Shown here piece by piece: positions 41,751 to 49,794 of a DNA stretch of 64,000 nucleotides. The stretch is from the NCBI RefSeq assembly GCF_900116385.1, contig NZ_FPCI01000002.1, forward strand, positions 1,178,001 through 1,242,000, written 5' to 3'. Source of the DNA: Pseudoxanthomonas sp. YR558. GTDB taxonomy: Bacteria; Pseudomonadota; Gammaproteobacteria; Xanthomonadales; Xanthomonadaceae. Below the pieces are notes generated by a model that saw only the letters and a list, made by a program, of their open reading frames with translations, did no database searches and had not been told where the DNA came from. Position numbers and translations under genes: made by a program. Every line of letters starts with the position of its first letter. The stretch's first letter is position 1.

Positions 41751-42200
41751 TTACTCAGCTTGGCGAGAGGCCCGGCCACCTACGCGACGGGCCTCTTCGA
41801 TCCAATCCAGGGCTTCGCGGTAGCCTTCCTCGCTTTCCAGAACCCGATCCATTAACGGCCGCCCCGTCAGAGTGAGGTACTCGCCGAAGTCCGCAGGCGT
41901 GAGTCCGGCGGCCTCGGCGGCTTGGTGGAACAGGTGCCAGCGCATTGCGCGCTTCTCACGTTCGTAGCGCGACCAGAAGTCTGGAAGGACCTCCGCACCC
42001 GCATGTACGCGTTTGACCGGCTCTCCTGGGTTGCTGTCCTTGGGGGCGAGGCGCTTGGCGGCGGCGAGGAGCAGGTGTTCCATGTCCTCGCGCACTACGT
42101 TCCCACTCGCCGCATGCAGTTGACGTGCACACCGATCCAGGGCGGCGGATAGCTCGCGGAGCGAGGCCTGGAGGTACGGATTCGGGTGGTCTTTGATCAT
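41751..42200 (-). CDS. Hypothetical protein, unrecognised
   Basis: The 149-residue protein starts at ATG 42200 (MIKDHPNPYLQASLRELSAA). It is largely helical, with a segment HQAAEAAGLTPADFGEYLTL that may be a helix-turn-helix-like pair. The C-terminus is acidic then basic. It is convergent with the gene at 40751. I do not recognise the family. Confidence 0.45.
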   Translation of the reverse strand: MIKDHPNPYLQASLRELSAALDRCARQLHAASGNVVREDMEHLLLAAAKRLAPKDSNPGEPVKRVHAGAEVLPDFWSRYEREKRAMRWHLFHQAAEAAGLTPADFGEYLTLTGRPLMDRVLESEEGYREALDWIEEARRVGGRASRQAE

Positions 42201-42667
42201 CGTTCGACAGTGCACGGGCCGCGAACTGCGCCCCATCATCAAGGTAGACGTCTGGCGGGGCCATTTCCCTATGGTGGTGAACGCGATATCTCCCATGGCG
42301 ACGAGTCGATAGTCGCGAACTTGACCTGCGGCGCTGCCCCGGTACGAAGTGGCGAATCCCGAAGGATGCGTCGGCGGGGCCTACGGTCCTGCCGCACGAC
42401 CATGGCTTTTCAAGGAGGGGGCGCAGCGCGCCTCCCTTCTCTTGCGCGCGGGTTGCGATATCGCGCGCAAGCAGCGCCCTGCCAACATCGCACGTATATC
42501 CATCGAGCGATGCTGGATCGTCCCGGCATGCTTTAAAGGCTTCTTAAAGTCGCGCCGCGACACTGCATCGCGGTGATTGCGGGGAAGCTTTCTGCCTTCT
42601 GCGCTGCGCCGCATGGCAGGCATCGCGTTTTTTGTGTGCCTGCGTCTCCCCCTAACAAGGCACCTTC
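42201..42667. other. Gene-free stretch with two hairpins
   Basis: No plausible gene is visible in these 467 bp. A GC-rich hairpin, imperfect, lies at about 42414-42435 (GGAGGGGGCGC facing GCGCCTCCC, followed by TTCTCTT). A second, perfect one lies at 42441-42471. An interval at 42603-42643 has GCAGGCA/TGCCTGC around a T-run. The upstream region from 42387 resembles 40492-40560 near the terminator of the L,D-transpeptidase gene. Confidence 0.6.
42441..42471. terminator. Perfect 10-bp hairpin in the 42.2-42.7 kb gap
   Basis: CTTGCGCGCG (42441-42450) pairs perfectly with CGCGCGCAAG (42462-42471) around an 11-base loop that holds a GCGATAT run. There is no T-run. It may be a transcript structure or a protein-binding palindrome. 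Confidence 0.4.
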
Positions 42668-43603
42668 ATGGCAGGTTGGAACACATCCGATATTCCATCG
42701 CAGGTCGGGCGAACCGTCCTCGTCACCGGTACAGGCGGCATCGGCTTTCACGTATCCAAGGCACTGGCTCACGCGGGCGCCACCGTCATCGTGGCAGGTC
42801 GGAATGCAGCCAAGGGCGCGGCTGCCATCGCGCAGATAAGCCGATCATTGCCCAGGGCCCGGGTGCGCTTCGGTGCCGTCGACCTCGCCAGCCTGGAGTC
42901 GATCGAGACCTTCGCCGAGACGCTGCTGCGATCGCATGGCAGCCTGGACCTGCTGGTCAACAATGCAGCAGTGATGACGCCACCTCAGCGGAAGGAAACC
43001 GCCGATGGTTTCGAACTGCAGATGGGTACGAACCATCTTGGACACTTCGCACTCACGGCCCGGCTGTTGCCTTTGCTGCGCGAGGGACGCAGTGCCCGGG
43101 TCGTGTCGTTGTCCAGCATTGCAGCGCGCAGCGGTGTGATCGACTTCGACGATCTGCAATCGTATCGTCGCTATGTACCCATGACCGCCTACAGCCAGTC
43201 AAAGCTGGCATGCCTGCTGTTCGCGTTCGAACTGCAGCGCCGGAGCGCGAGGGAAGGGTGGGGTATCCAGAGCGTCGCCGCGCATCCGGGCATCGCGCGC
43301 ACGGATCTGCTCCCCAACGGCGCCGGCCCGAGCAGTCCACAGGCGCTGGCCCGACGATACCTGTGGTTTCTGTTTCAACCCGCCGAACGGGGCGCGTTGC
43401 CGCCGTTGTACGCCGCAACAGCGCCGACGGCGCAGGCGGGCGGTTACTACGGACCCGACAGATTGGGCGAGACGCGCGGCCGCCCAACCGCGGCCAGCGT
43501 GCCTGCGCAAGCAGAGGACCTCGGTGTCGCCGAGCGCTTGTGGCAGGTATCGGAGGGCCTAACGGGTGGCAGGTTTGGAGGTCGGAAGGCGCAAGGCGCG
43601 TAG
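42668..43603 (+). CDS. SDR-family oxidoreductase (retinol-dehydrogenase-like)
   Basis: The 311-residue protein has an SDR core: VLVTGTGGIGFHVSKALA, NNAAVMTPPQ, VSLSSIAARSG and YSQSKLACLLFAFEL. The pattern NNAAVM and the C-terminal extension are typical for the WWOX/retinol dehydrogenase-like group. The substrate is unknown. It starts at ATG 42668, after a CACCTTC gap with no clear ribosome site. Confidence 0.85.
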   Translation: MAGWNTSDIPSQVGRTVLVTGTGGIGFHVSKALAHAGATVIVAGRNAAKGAAAIAQISRSLPRARVRFGAVDLASLESIETFAETLLRSHGSLDLLVNNAAVMTPPQRKETADGFELQMGTNHLGHFALTARLLPLLREGRSARVVSLSSIAARSGVIDFDDLQSYRRYVPMTAYSQSKLACLLFAFELQRRSAREGWGIQSVAAHPGIARTDLLPNGAGPSSPQALARRYLWFLFQPAERGALPPLYAATAPTAQAGGYYGPDRLGETRGRPTAASVPAQAEDLGVAERLWQVSEGLTGGRFGGRKAQGA

Positions 43604-43633
43604 CACGCAGAAGGCCTGGATTCGCGGCGCGCG

Positions 43634-43660
43634 ACAAAGGGACCATATGTCCCCTTTGTT
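43634..43660. terminator. Bidirectional hairpin between convergent genes
   Basis: ACAAAGGGAC (43634-43643) and GTCCCCTTTGT (43649-43659) face each other across CATAT. It lies in the 131-bp gap between the convergent SDR and methyltransferase genes and can end transcripts from both directions. Confidence 0.55.
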
Positions 43661-43734
43661 CGCGGCAGGATCGCCATGCCAAGGCCGACCACGGGGCCGC
43701 GGATCGACGCACGGTAGCGACGACCCAACAAGTC

Positions 43735-44601
43735 CTACGCGAGAGCGGAGTCCGGGTAGCTGCGGTAGAGCCAGCGCGGCAGTCCGGGCGATGGTTCGCG
43801 AACCTTCCGCCAGCGGGTGAACAGGTACTGCCCCAGATCGTGTTCGCGGTTCGGCGTGTTGCGTAGGAACTCGACGATCACCGCGTCGGCTACCTTGCCG
43901 CCGCGGTTGAGGTGCACATCGGAGGTAAACGACACCTCAGCCTCGAACCCGGCGTGCATCATCAGCTCATGCAACTCATGCCGCGTGTACTCGCGGTTGT
44001 GACGTCCGTAGGGGCCATAGCCGGAGTAGGGATCATAGATACTCCAGCCCTCGAGCATTGCGCGCACGTTGTCGAAACGCGCGACGTTCGGTGTCGTCAG
44101 CACCAACTGCCCACCCGGCTGCAGCACGCGCGACAGTTCGCGCAGGGCAGCCATCGGATCGTTCGTAAAGTGCTCCAGCACCTCACAGAACAGGATGAGC
44201 GAATAGGCGCCGTCTTCGACCGGGAGTTGGTCGGCCTCGAGGTTTGTGTTGAAGCTGTGGAAGACCTCGCTCCATTGCTGCTGGCCATCGACCCAGCGCA
44301 CGTCCTGCTGGAAGGTCGCCGGCTCACTGGGGAAGTAGTTGACGCCGTCCAGCGCCAGTCCTGGGCGGTGCATGCGCAGCAGCGCAGTCATGAAATAGGG
44401 ATTGGAGCCGATCTCGAGCGCGCGCCCAGCCACATCGGGCGTGATCGCCAGGGTGTACAGAAACCGCAGGAAGTCCGAATCGAGATAGCCGCGCATTCCC
44501 GAAGGGTCGGCATTGCCGATTGTCAGCGTAGCGAGCGCACCGTGAAGTGCGTCACGGTCAGATTCGGAGGGGAGCTGAACATCCTGGTATGCGTAGTCCA
44601 T
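43735..44601 (-). CDS. Class I SAM-dependent methyltransferase
   Basis: The 288-residue protein has a SAM-binding glycine-rich motif (GRALEIGSNPYFMTALLRMH), the acidic strand (YSLILFCEVLEHF) and the ELSRVLQPGGQLVLTTPNVARFDN stretch of methyltransferase type 11 proteins. The YGRHNREYTRHELHELM segment is often found in methyltransferases that act on surface polysaccharides. The substrate is unknown. The start is ATG 44601; a GTG at 44607 is an alternative. Confidence 0.87.
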   Translation of the reverse strand: MDYAYQDVQLPSESDRDALHGALATLTIGNADPSGMRGYLDSDFLRFLYTLAITPDVAGRALEIGSNPYFMTALLRMHRPGLALDGVNYFPSEPATFQQDVRWVDGQQQWSEVFHSFNTNLEADQLPVEDGAYSLILFCEVLEHFTNDPMAALRELSRVLQPGGQLVLTTPNVARFDNVRAMLEGWSIYDPYSGYGPYGRHNREYTRHELHELMMHAGFEAEVSFTSDVHLNRGGKVADAVIVEFLRNTPNREHDLGQYLFTRWRKVREPSPGLPRWLYRSYPDSALA

Positions 44602-44749
44602 GCGCACCGTTTCCTTATTGGGGCCGCGAGGTTATCACGTGTCCGAGCGCATGATGCCTCGATGCTCGATTGGGGCCTCGCCAACTGCTACGGCGAGCAC
44701 GGGTTGGAGCAGGACGGGGGTCAAGTTGCAACGCATGGCCCCACAAACG

Positions 44750-44774
44750 AAAAAACCCTGGAGGTCCAGGGTTT
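44750..44774 (-). terminator. Rho-independent terminator of the tRNA-Leu gene
   Basis: Read on the minus strand, AAACCCTGGA and TCCAGGGTTT form a stem with a short loop, followed by T-rich TTTTCG. It begins 5 bases past the CCA end of the tRNA. Confidence 0.8.
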
Positions 44775-44779
44775 GATCT

Positions 44780-44865
44780 TGGTGCCGGAGGTGGGACTCG
44801 AACCCACACGCTTTTAAGGGCGGCGGATTTTGAGTCCGCTGCGTCTACCATTCCGCCACTCCGGC
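44780..44865 (-). tRNA. tRNA-Leu (anticodon CAA)
   Basis: Reading the minus strand gives GCCGGAGTGGCGGAATGG..., an anticodon loop CTCAAAA in a GCGGA/TCCGC stem, so the anticodon is CAA (Leu, codon UUG). A long class II variable arm follows (CGCCCTTAAAAGCG), then the T-arm GTGGGTTCGAGTCCCAC and the acceptor ending CTCCGGCACCA, with CCA encoded. The 86-nt length includes CCA. It lies between the methyltransferase and cysteine dioxygenase genes on the same strand. Confidence 0.95.
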
Positions 44866-44924
44866 GCGGACGCGAAGTATAGCCGAGCAAGGCCTCTCGC
44901 CGACAGAGCGGGGGCGCACGCGGC

Positions 44925-45512
44925 TCAATTGACCTGGTCGGTGCCCAACAGGCGCTCGCCGCGGCGCTGCCAGCCGCTGGTGCCCGCGTCTTCTTCCGGC
45001 GTGTAGATGCCGCAGCGGACCATCGTGCGCTGGTAGACATGCAGACTGACCGCCACCGCCTTGTCGCTGGGGTTGCGGATGGTGTGGTACTCGTGCGGCG
45101 GGATCAGGCTGCCGGCCGAGCCGGTGCCGGCCTCGATCGTGCCAGCCGGAATGAAGCGGTAGCGCACCTCGTCGTGCTCGGCCAACTCGTACTGGGTGAT
45201 CTCCAGCCGGCCGCGCCACACACCTTCCACGCACCACATGCCCGAATGATCGTGGATCTTCGTGCCCTGGCCGGGGCCCCAGGTCATCGCGATGACGCTG
45301 TAACCGTGCTCCGGGCTGGTGTACAGCTCGCGGCGCGCGTAATGGTCGGAGATCGGCTCCAGCACGCAGGCCGGCAGGCGCACGTCCTCGTCGCAGATCA
45401 GTTCGCACAGCGACTTGCGCAGCGCATCGGTGATGGCGCGGTCGTCGCCCAGGGCAACGGCAGCATCCAGCGAGGCGACCAGTTTGTCGGCGCCGGGGAA
45501 ATCGAGGGTCAT
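44925..45512 (-). CDS. Cysteine dioxygenase family protein
   Basis: The 195-residue cupin protein has the cysteine dioxygenase iron motifs HDHSGMWCVEGVW and PPHEYHTIRNPS. These give the three histidines that hold the ferrous ion, in the bacterial CDO group. It oxidises cysteine (or a related thiol such as 3-mercaptopropionate) to the sulfinate. It lies next to an acyltransferase of the cysteine/methionine pathway, same strand, 98 bp apart. A TAAAAT hexamer (about 45540) suggests its own promoter. Confidence 0.88.
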   Translation of the reverse strand: MTLDFPGADKLVASLDAAVALGDDRAITDALRKSLCELICDEDVRLPACVLEPISDHYARRELYTSPEHGYSVIAMTWGPGQGTKIHDHSGMWCVEGVWRGRLEITQYELAEHDEVRYRFIPAGTIEAGTGSAGSLIPPHEYHTIRNPSDKAVAVSLHVYQRTMVRCGIYTPEEDAGTSGWQRRGERLLGTDQVN

Positions 45513-45610
45513 GGCATGGCCCGGGTCAGGAAGTGGGGCCATTTTAGCCGCCCGGGCGGGGGAGGACGTCGTGCGGTGCGGAAATGGTCTGCTTTTCCTG
45601 AAGCGGGGGG

Positions 45611-46723
45611 TCAGATCCCCGCCAGGAAGTCCCGCACCGCCGGCCCGAACCGGTCGTAGTCCACCAGGAAGGCATCGTGGCCCTGGGGCGATTCCAGCGG
45701 CAGGAACTCCGCCTGCGCACCGCCCGCGGCCAGCCCGTCGGCGATCTGCTGCTGCTGTTGCAGCGGGAACAGGATGTCCGTGGTGGCGCCGATGGCCAGC
45801 GCCCGCTGCACGCGCAGCTTGGCCAGGCCCTTTTCCACGCCTCCGTCCGCGTACTCCGCCAGGTCGAACCAGTCCATCGATCGGCTCAGGTAGAGATAGC
45901 AGTTGGGATCGAAGCGGCGCACGAACCGGCGCGCATGGCCTTCCAGATAGCTCTCTACCTGGAACTCCAGGCCGAACGGCTCCTCGTCGGGACGGTCCGA
46001 TTCCAGCCGCACGCGGCCGAAGCGGCCATCCCACTCCAGCGCCGAGCGGTAGGTGATCACGCCCAGCTTGCGCGCCATACGCATGCCGGATTCCGGATAG
46101 GTGTCGTCGTCGTACTGGCCGTGGTTCCAGTGCGGATCCAGGCGGATCGCCTCGCGCTGCAGCGAACGGATCGCGATGGAGAACGGCAGCGCCTGCGCAC
46201 TGCCGGAAATGTTGATGTGCGTGCGCGCGGCGCCCGGATGCAGCAGCAGGTAGGCCAGCGCCGTCATGCCGCCCATCGAATTGCCGATGATGCAGGCCAG
46301 CTGCTCGATGCCCAGCCCGCGCACCACGTCGAACGCCGCATTCGCGCCGTCTTCCACCGACAGCTCGGGGAAGTCGAGGCGGTACAGCGCGCCGGTATCC
46401 GGATTGATCGAGGCCGGTCCGGTGGAACCCTTGCAGCTGCCGAGCGAGTTCACGCAGACGACGAACCACCGATCCGTGTCGATCGGCTTGCCCGGGCCCA
46501 GCATCGGCTCCCACCAGCCTTCCTCCGGATTGCCGGGATTGCGCGCGGCATGTGCGTCGGGCGACAGCCCGGTGACGATCAGCACCGCGTTGTCGCGGCG
46601 TTCGTTCAACGAACCCCAGGTTTCGTACGCCACACGCGCCCCGTGCAGCTCGCCGCCACGCTTCATGCGGAACGGCGAGGACAGGGGATGGAAACGGGTG
46701 CCAGGGGGCATGAATTCGGTCAT
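45611..46723 (-). CDS. metX: MetX-family acyltransferase (probable serine O-succinyltransferase)
   Basis: The 370-residue protein has the MetX fold: AYETWGSLN, NAVLIVTGLSPDAH, GPGKPIDTDRWFVV, VNSLGSCKGSTGP and the nucleophile elbow GNSMGGMTAL with Ser149. TTDILFPLQ and ESPQGHDAFL give Asp and His. In xanthomonads, MetX-type proteins of this form have been reported to act as serine O-succinyltransferases for cysteine synthesis and not as homoserine acetyltransferases. Its neighbour, a cysteine dioxygenase, fits a sulfur role. Activity on serine versus homoserine is inference. Confidence 0.85.
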   Translation of the reverse strand: MTEFMPPGTRFHPLSSPFRMKRGGELHGARVAYETWGSLNERRDNAVLIVTGLSPDAHAARNPGNPEEGWWEPMLGPGKPIDTDRWFVVCVNSLGSCKGSTGPASINPDTGALYRLDFPELSVEDGANAAFDVVRGLGIEQLACIIGNSMGGMTALAYLLLHPGAARTHINISGSAQALPFSIAIRSLQREAIRLDPHWNHGQYDDDTYPESGMRMARKLGVITYRSALEWDGRFGRVRLESDRPDEEPFGLEFQVESYLEGHARRFVRRFDPNCYLYLSRSMDWFDLAEYADGGVEKGLAKLRVQRALAIGATTDILFPLQQQQQIADGLAAGGAQAEFLPLESPQGHDAFLVDYDRFGPAVRDFLAGI

Positions 46724-46750
46724 CCGCCAAGTGTAGCGATCCGGGCGCCG

Positions 46751-47683
46751 CTATTCGCCCCGCCAGCGCAGCCCGGCGCGCACGGGCAGATGATCCGAGC
46801 CGATGTCCGGCCCGCGTTCGGCGCCGGTGCCCGCGAACGACGACGACACCAGTACGTGGTCTATGCCCACGCCGAGGAAGCCGTGTCCCTCACTGGGGTA
46901 GGTGGGTGCCCAACCGGTGATGCGCGTCAATGGACGCATGCGAGGATCCCGCAGGGCGCTCGACCAGGGCGTTGCATTGAGGTCGCCGGCCACGATCGTC
47001 GGCTGGCGCGACGCTTGCGCCGCCAGCGTGCGCAGCAGTCGGTCGCGTGCGACGAATTTGCGGGTGGCCATCGGTGGCTTCGGATGCGCCGCGATGAACT
47101 GGACGGCACGTCCATCGACATCCAGCGTGGCCTCCATCCTCAAGGCACCCAGCGAATCGGCCAGCACGCGCACATCGCGCAAGGGTCGGTCGGACAGGAT
47201 GCCCAGTCCGGGAGGCGAGGCCAGAGGATGCAGCGCCTGGTGCGGGAATCCGCCGAAGCGACGTGTCTCCAACGCCTTGGCGTAGTCCGGCGAGAGCTCG
47301 GTCAGCACCACGACGTTGGCGGGCGAACGCTGCAGCCAGGCCAACAGGGCGTCAGGATCGCGCTGGCGGATGTTGACGTTCGCGACCGTCACTACGAGAT
47401 CCGGTGATCCATCGGCGTGCGGCGCAGCGGGGCTCGCGGTCAACCACGGCAAAGCCACCAGCGGCAAGCCGATCAGCCAGCGTTTGTCGCGCAGCGCACC
47501 GAGCAGGCAGGCGAGCAGCCACGCCACCGCGTAGAGCGGCTGCCAGTGCGCGAACAGATCCACGGCCCACGCGAAAGATCCCTGGCCCGGCCACGCTGCG
47601 CGCTGCAGCGGCAGCAGCAACCCCAACATCGCGGCCGCAGCGATCCACGGTATGAGCCGGGATACGACGCGCGCGCGATTCAT
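46751..47683 (-). CDS. Endonuclease/exonuclease/phosphatase family protein with membrane anchor
   Basis: The 310-residue protein begins with about three hydrophobic segments (IPWIAAAAMLGLLLPLQRA, LYAVAWLLACLLGAL, LIGLPLVALPWLT). The EEP domain follows: VTVANVNIRQRD, VVLTELSPDY, IAAHPKPPMA, AGDLNATPWS, GIDHVLVSS and GSDHLPVRA. These hold the metal-binding Glu, Asp, Asn and His of the fold. Membrane-bound EEP proteins are poorly characterised, and nuclease or phosphodiesterase activity on extracytoplasmic substrates is likely. Confidence 0.85.
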   Translation of the reverse strand: MNRARVVSRLIPWIAAAAMLGLLLPLQRAAWPGQGSFAWAVDLFAHWQPLYAVAWLLACLLGALRDKRWLIGLPLVALPWLTASPAAPHADGSPDLVVTVANVNIRQRDPDALLAWLQRSPANVVVLTELSPDYAKALETRRFGGFPHQALHPLASPPGLGILSDRPLRDVRVLADSLGALRMEATLDVDGRAVQFIAAHPKPPMATRKFVARDRLLRTLAAQASRQPTIVAGDLNATPWSSALRDPRMRPLTRITGWAPTYPSEGHGFLGVGIDHVLVSSSFAGTGAERGPDIGSDHLPVRAGLRWRGE

Positions 47684-47732
47684 GCCGTAGCGAAGAGGCA
47701 GATCATCGTGGGCGCGTAGGCAAGGCAGCCGC

Positions 47733-48743
47733 TTACGGCACCACGCGGTCGATCGTCAGCATGTAGGCGTTGCCGGGTTTCACGTCGGCGGTGACGGCGG
47801 TGGCTTCCAGGTCGCCGGCGGTCGCGGTGGCGGCGCCGCCCTTGGAGATGCGCGCCACCAGTTGCACCTGCGGTAGCTGCGAGAGCTTCAGCGTCGGCAT
47901 CGGGCTGTCGCCGTCGCTCAGCGCGACCGTCATCGGGAATGCCGCCACCGGCAGGCGCTTGGCCGCGACCGGCATCGGCGGGCCGCCGACCTGGCGTGCG
48001 AACACGAACAGCGTATCGCCCGGCGCCAGCTTGTCCTTCAGGGCAGGTGCGAGGTCGACCGTCACCGTCAGCAGCGCAGGCGATGCGTCGGCCGCGGGCG
48101 CGGCATCGGCGAGCGGCGGCAGGCCGGCTTCGGCGCGCGCTTCGTTGATCTGCGTGCGCAGCGTGGCGGCGGTGTTGGGATCCACCTGGGCCAGCAACGG
48201 CTCCCAGGTCTTCGCGGCCTCGGCGGGCTTGCCTTCCTGGCGCTGGGCCAGGCCGACGAACCACGCGGCACGCTGGTGGCCCGGATTGATCTGGCGCGCG
48301 CGGTCCAGCAGCGCCATCGCCTGCGCATCGAGCTTGCGGTCGGCGTTGTTGAACAGGCGGGCCTGCGCGGCTTCCACCAACAGGTCGGCGTCGTCGGGCA
48401 TCAACTGCACCGCGCGCTCGAACGCCTTCTGCGCATCGCCATAACGCTGCAGCGCCGCGTAGGACTTACCGAGCAGGCGCCAGCCCTCGGGTTCGTTCGG
48501 CTTCTTCTTCAGTTCGGCTTCGAGCTGGCCGATGGCTTCTTCCAGCGTGGCCGGGCCGGGGGCGGTGGCCTGCGGTTCCAGCGCGGCGGGCGTGCCGATC
48601 ACGCGGTACAGCGCGAACGTGGCGATGCCGAGCGCGACCACACCACCGATCACCAGCGGCTTGGCCTTGCGCCACAACGGCCACAGCACGGCCAGCAGCA
48701 CAGCGAGGGACAGCACGATGGCGAGGATCACGAAGGTGGTCAT
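47733..48743 (-). CDS. ccmI: Cytochrome c maturation protein CcmI
   Basis: The 336-residue protein has two N-terminal transmembrane helices (VILAIVLSLAVLLAVLWPLW, VIGGVVALGIATFALYRV), then TPR-like helices (WRLLGKSYAALQRYGDAQKAFERAV) and a beta-rich C-terminal CcmI domain (LAPGDTLFVFARQVGGPPMPVA). CcmI chaperones apocytochrome c to the heme ligation complex. The start ATG shares one base with the ccmH stop (TGATG). It ends the ccm operon. Confidence 0.92.
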   Translation of the reverse strand: MTTFVILAIVLSLAVLLAVLWPLWRKAKPLVIGGVVALGIATFALYRVIGTPAALEPQATAPGPATLEEAIGQLEAELKKKPNEPEGWRLLGKSYAALQRYGDAQKAFERAVQLMPDDADLLVEAAQARLFNNADRKLDAQAMALLDRARQINPGHQRAAWFVGLAQRQEGKPAEAAKTWEPLLAQVDPNTAATLRTQINEARAEAGLPPLADAAPAADASPALLTVTVDLAPALKDKLAPGDTLFVFARQVGGPPMPVAAKRLPVAAFPMTVALSDGDSPMPTLKLSQLPQVQLVARISKGGAATATAGDLEATAVTADVKPGNAYMLTIDRVVP

Positions 48744-49201
48744 CACCACTCCTGGTCGGTGTCGTCGGTGGTCGGGGCCGGCTGCTTCGCGCGGCGCGCG
48801 ACGATGCGCCCCACCCAGACGCCGCCGGCGAGCAGCAGCAACAGCGGACCGAACCAGAGGATGTAGGTGCCGGGGGCGACGTCGGGCTTGTACAGCACGA
48901 ACTCGCCGTAGCGGTCCACCAGGAACTGCTTCACCTGCGCGTCGTCCTTGCCCTGGCGCATCAGGTCGAGCACTTCGCGGCGCAGGTCATGGGCGATCTG
49001 CGCGTTGGAATCGGCCAGCGACTGGTTCTGGCACATCACGCAGCGCAGTTCGGCGGTCAGTCTGTGGAAGCGGGCTTCCTCGGCATCGTCGCGGAACTGC
49101 AGCGGCGTGGGATCGCTGACCTGCGCGAAGACCGGCGCGGCGACGGCGACCAGCAGGGCCAGCAGCAAGGCGCGCACCAGGAGGACGGGGGAGGCGCTCA
49201 T
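48743..49201 (-). CDS. ccmH: Cytochrome c maturation protein CcmH
   Basis: The 152-residue protein has a signal peptide (ending VFAQ), the thiol motif LRCVMCQNQ (Cys54, Cys57), a three-helix domain (AHDLRREVLDLM, DRYGEFVLYKP) and a C-terminal membrane helix. CcmH reduces the CXXCH cysteines of apocytochrome c for heme attachment. The ATG overlaps the ccmG stop as ATGA. Confidence 0.95.
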   Translation of the reverse strand: MSASPVLLVRALLLALLVAVAAPVFAQVSDPTPLQFRDDAEEARFHRLTAELRCVMCQNQSLADSNAQIAHDLRREVLDLMRQGKDDAQVKQFLVDRYGEFVLYKPDVAPGTYILWFGPLLLLLAGGVWVGRIVARRAKQPAPTTDDTDQEW

Positions 49202-49794
49202 CGGCCGGCTTCGATCTTTTCCAGCGCGGGAATCAGCTGGTGGTCGATGGTCGCCTGGTCGATGGCGCCGACGTGCTTCCAGCGCACGATGCCGTTGCCG
49301 TCCACCAGGAAGGTCTCGGGCGCGCCGGAAATGCCCCAGTCGATCGCCGTGCGGCCTTCGATGTCGGCCAGCACCATCATGTAGGGATTGCCGAACTGCT
49401 CCAGCCAGCGCAATGCGTCCGGGCGCTCGTCCTTGAGGTTGTAGCCGATGAAGCGCACGCGCTTGGTCAGCGCGAACTGGGTGAGGACCGGGTGCTCGAC
49501 GCGACATTCCGGGCACCAGCTGCCCCACACGTTCATCACGTACGCCTGGCCGGCGAGGTCGGCGTTGGTGACGCGCTTGGCGGGTTCGTGCAGCAGCGGC
49601 AGATCGAACGCGGGCGCCGGCTTGCCGATCAGCGTGGAGGGCAGCGCATCGCGGCCGGCGCGGTCGGATTGCTTCACGCCGTAGTACAGCAGGCCCATCA
49701 GGCCGACGAAGAACAGGCCGATGATGACCAGCGCGAAGGTCAGTGCGCCACGCGAACGCGGCGGCGACGGCGGGAGTTCGGAAGCGTTGTTCAT
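49198..49794 (-). CDS. ccmG: Thiol:disulfide interchange protein DsbE/CcmG
   Basis: The 198-residue protein has an N-terminal membrane anchor (LTFALVIIGLFFVGLMGLLYYG) and a thioredoxin-like domain with the redox motif WCPEC (Cys94, Cys97) and GISGAPETFLVDGNG, containing the cis-proline. It keeps CcmH or apocytochrome c reduced in the periplasm. The start overlaps the ccmF stop as ATGA. Confidence 0.95.
   Translation of the reverse strand: MNNASELPPSPPRSRGALTFALVIIGLFFVGLMGLLYYGVKQSDRAGRDALPSTLIGKPAPAFDLPLLHEPAKRVTNADLAGQAYVMNVWGSWCPECRVEHPVLTQFALTKRVRFIGYNLKDERPDALRWLEQFGNPYMMVLADIEGRTAIDWGISGAPETFLVDGNGIVRWKHVGAIDQATIDHQLIPALEKIEAGR

Noticed and set aside
46724..46750. SAM or other riboswitch upstream of the metX-type gene
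   Set aside because: Only 27 bp separate it from the neighbouring gene and no riboswitch-like structure is seen.
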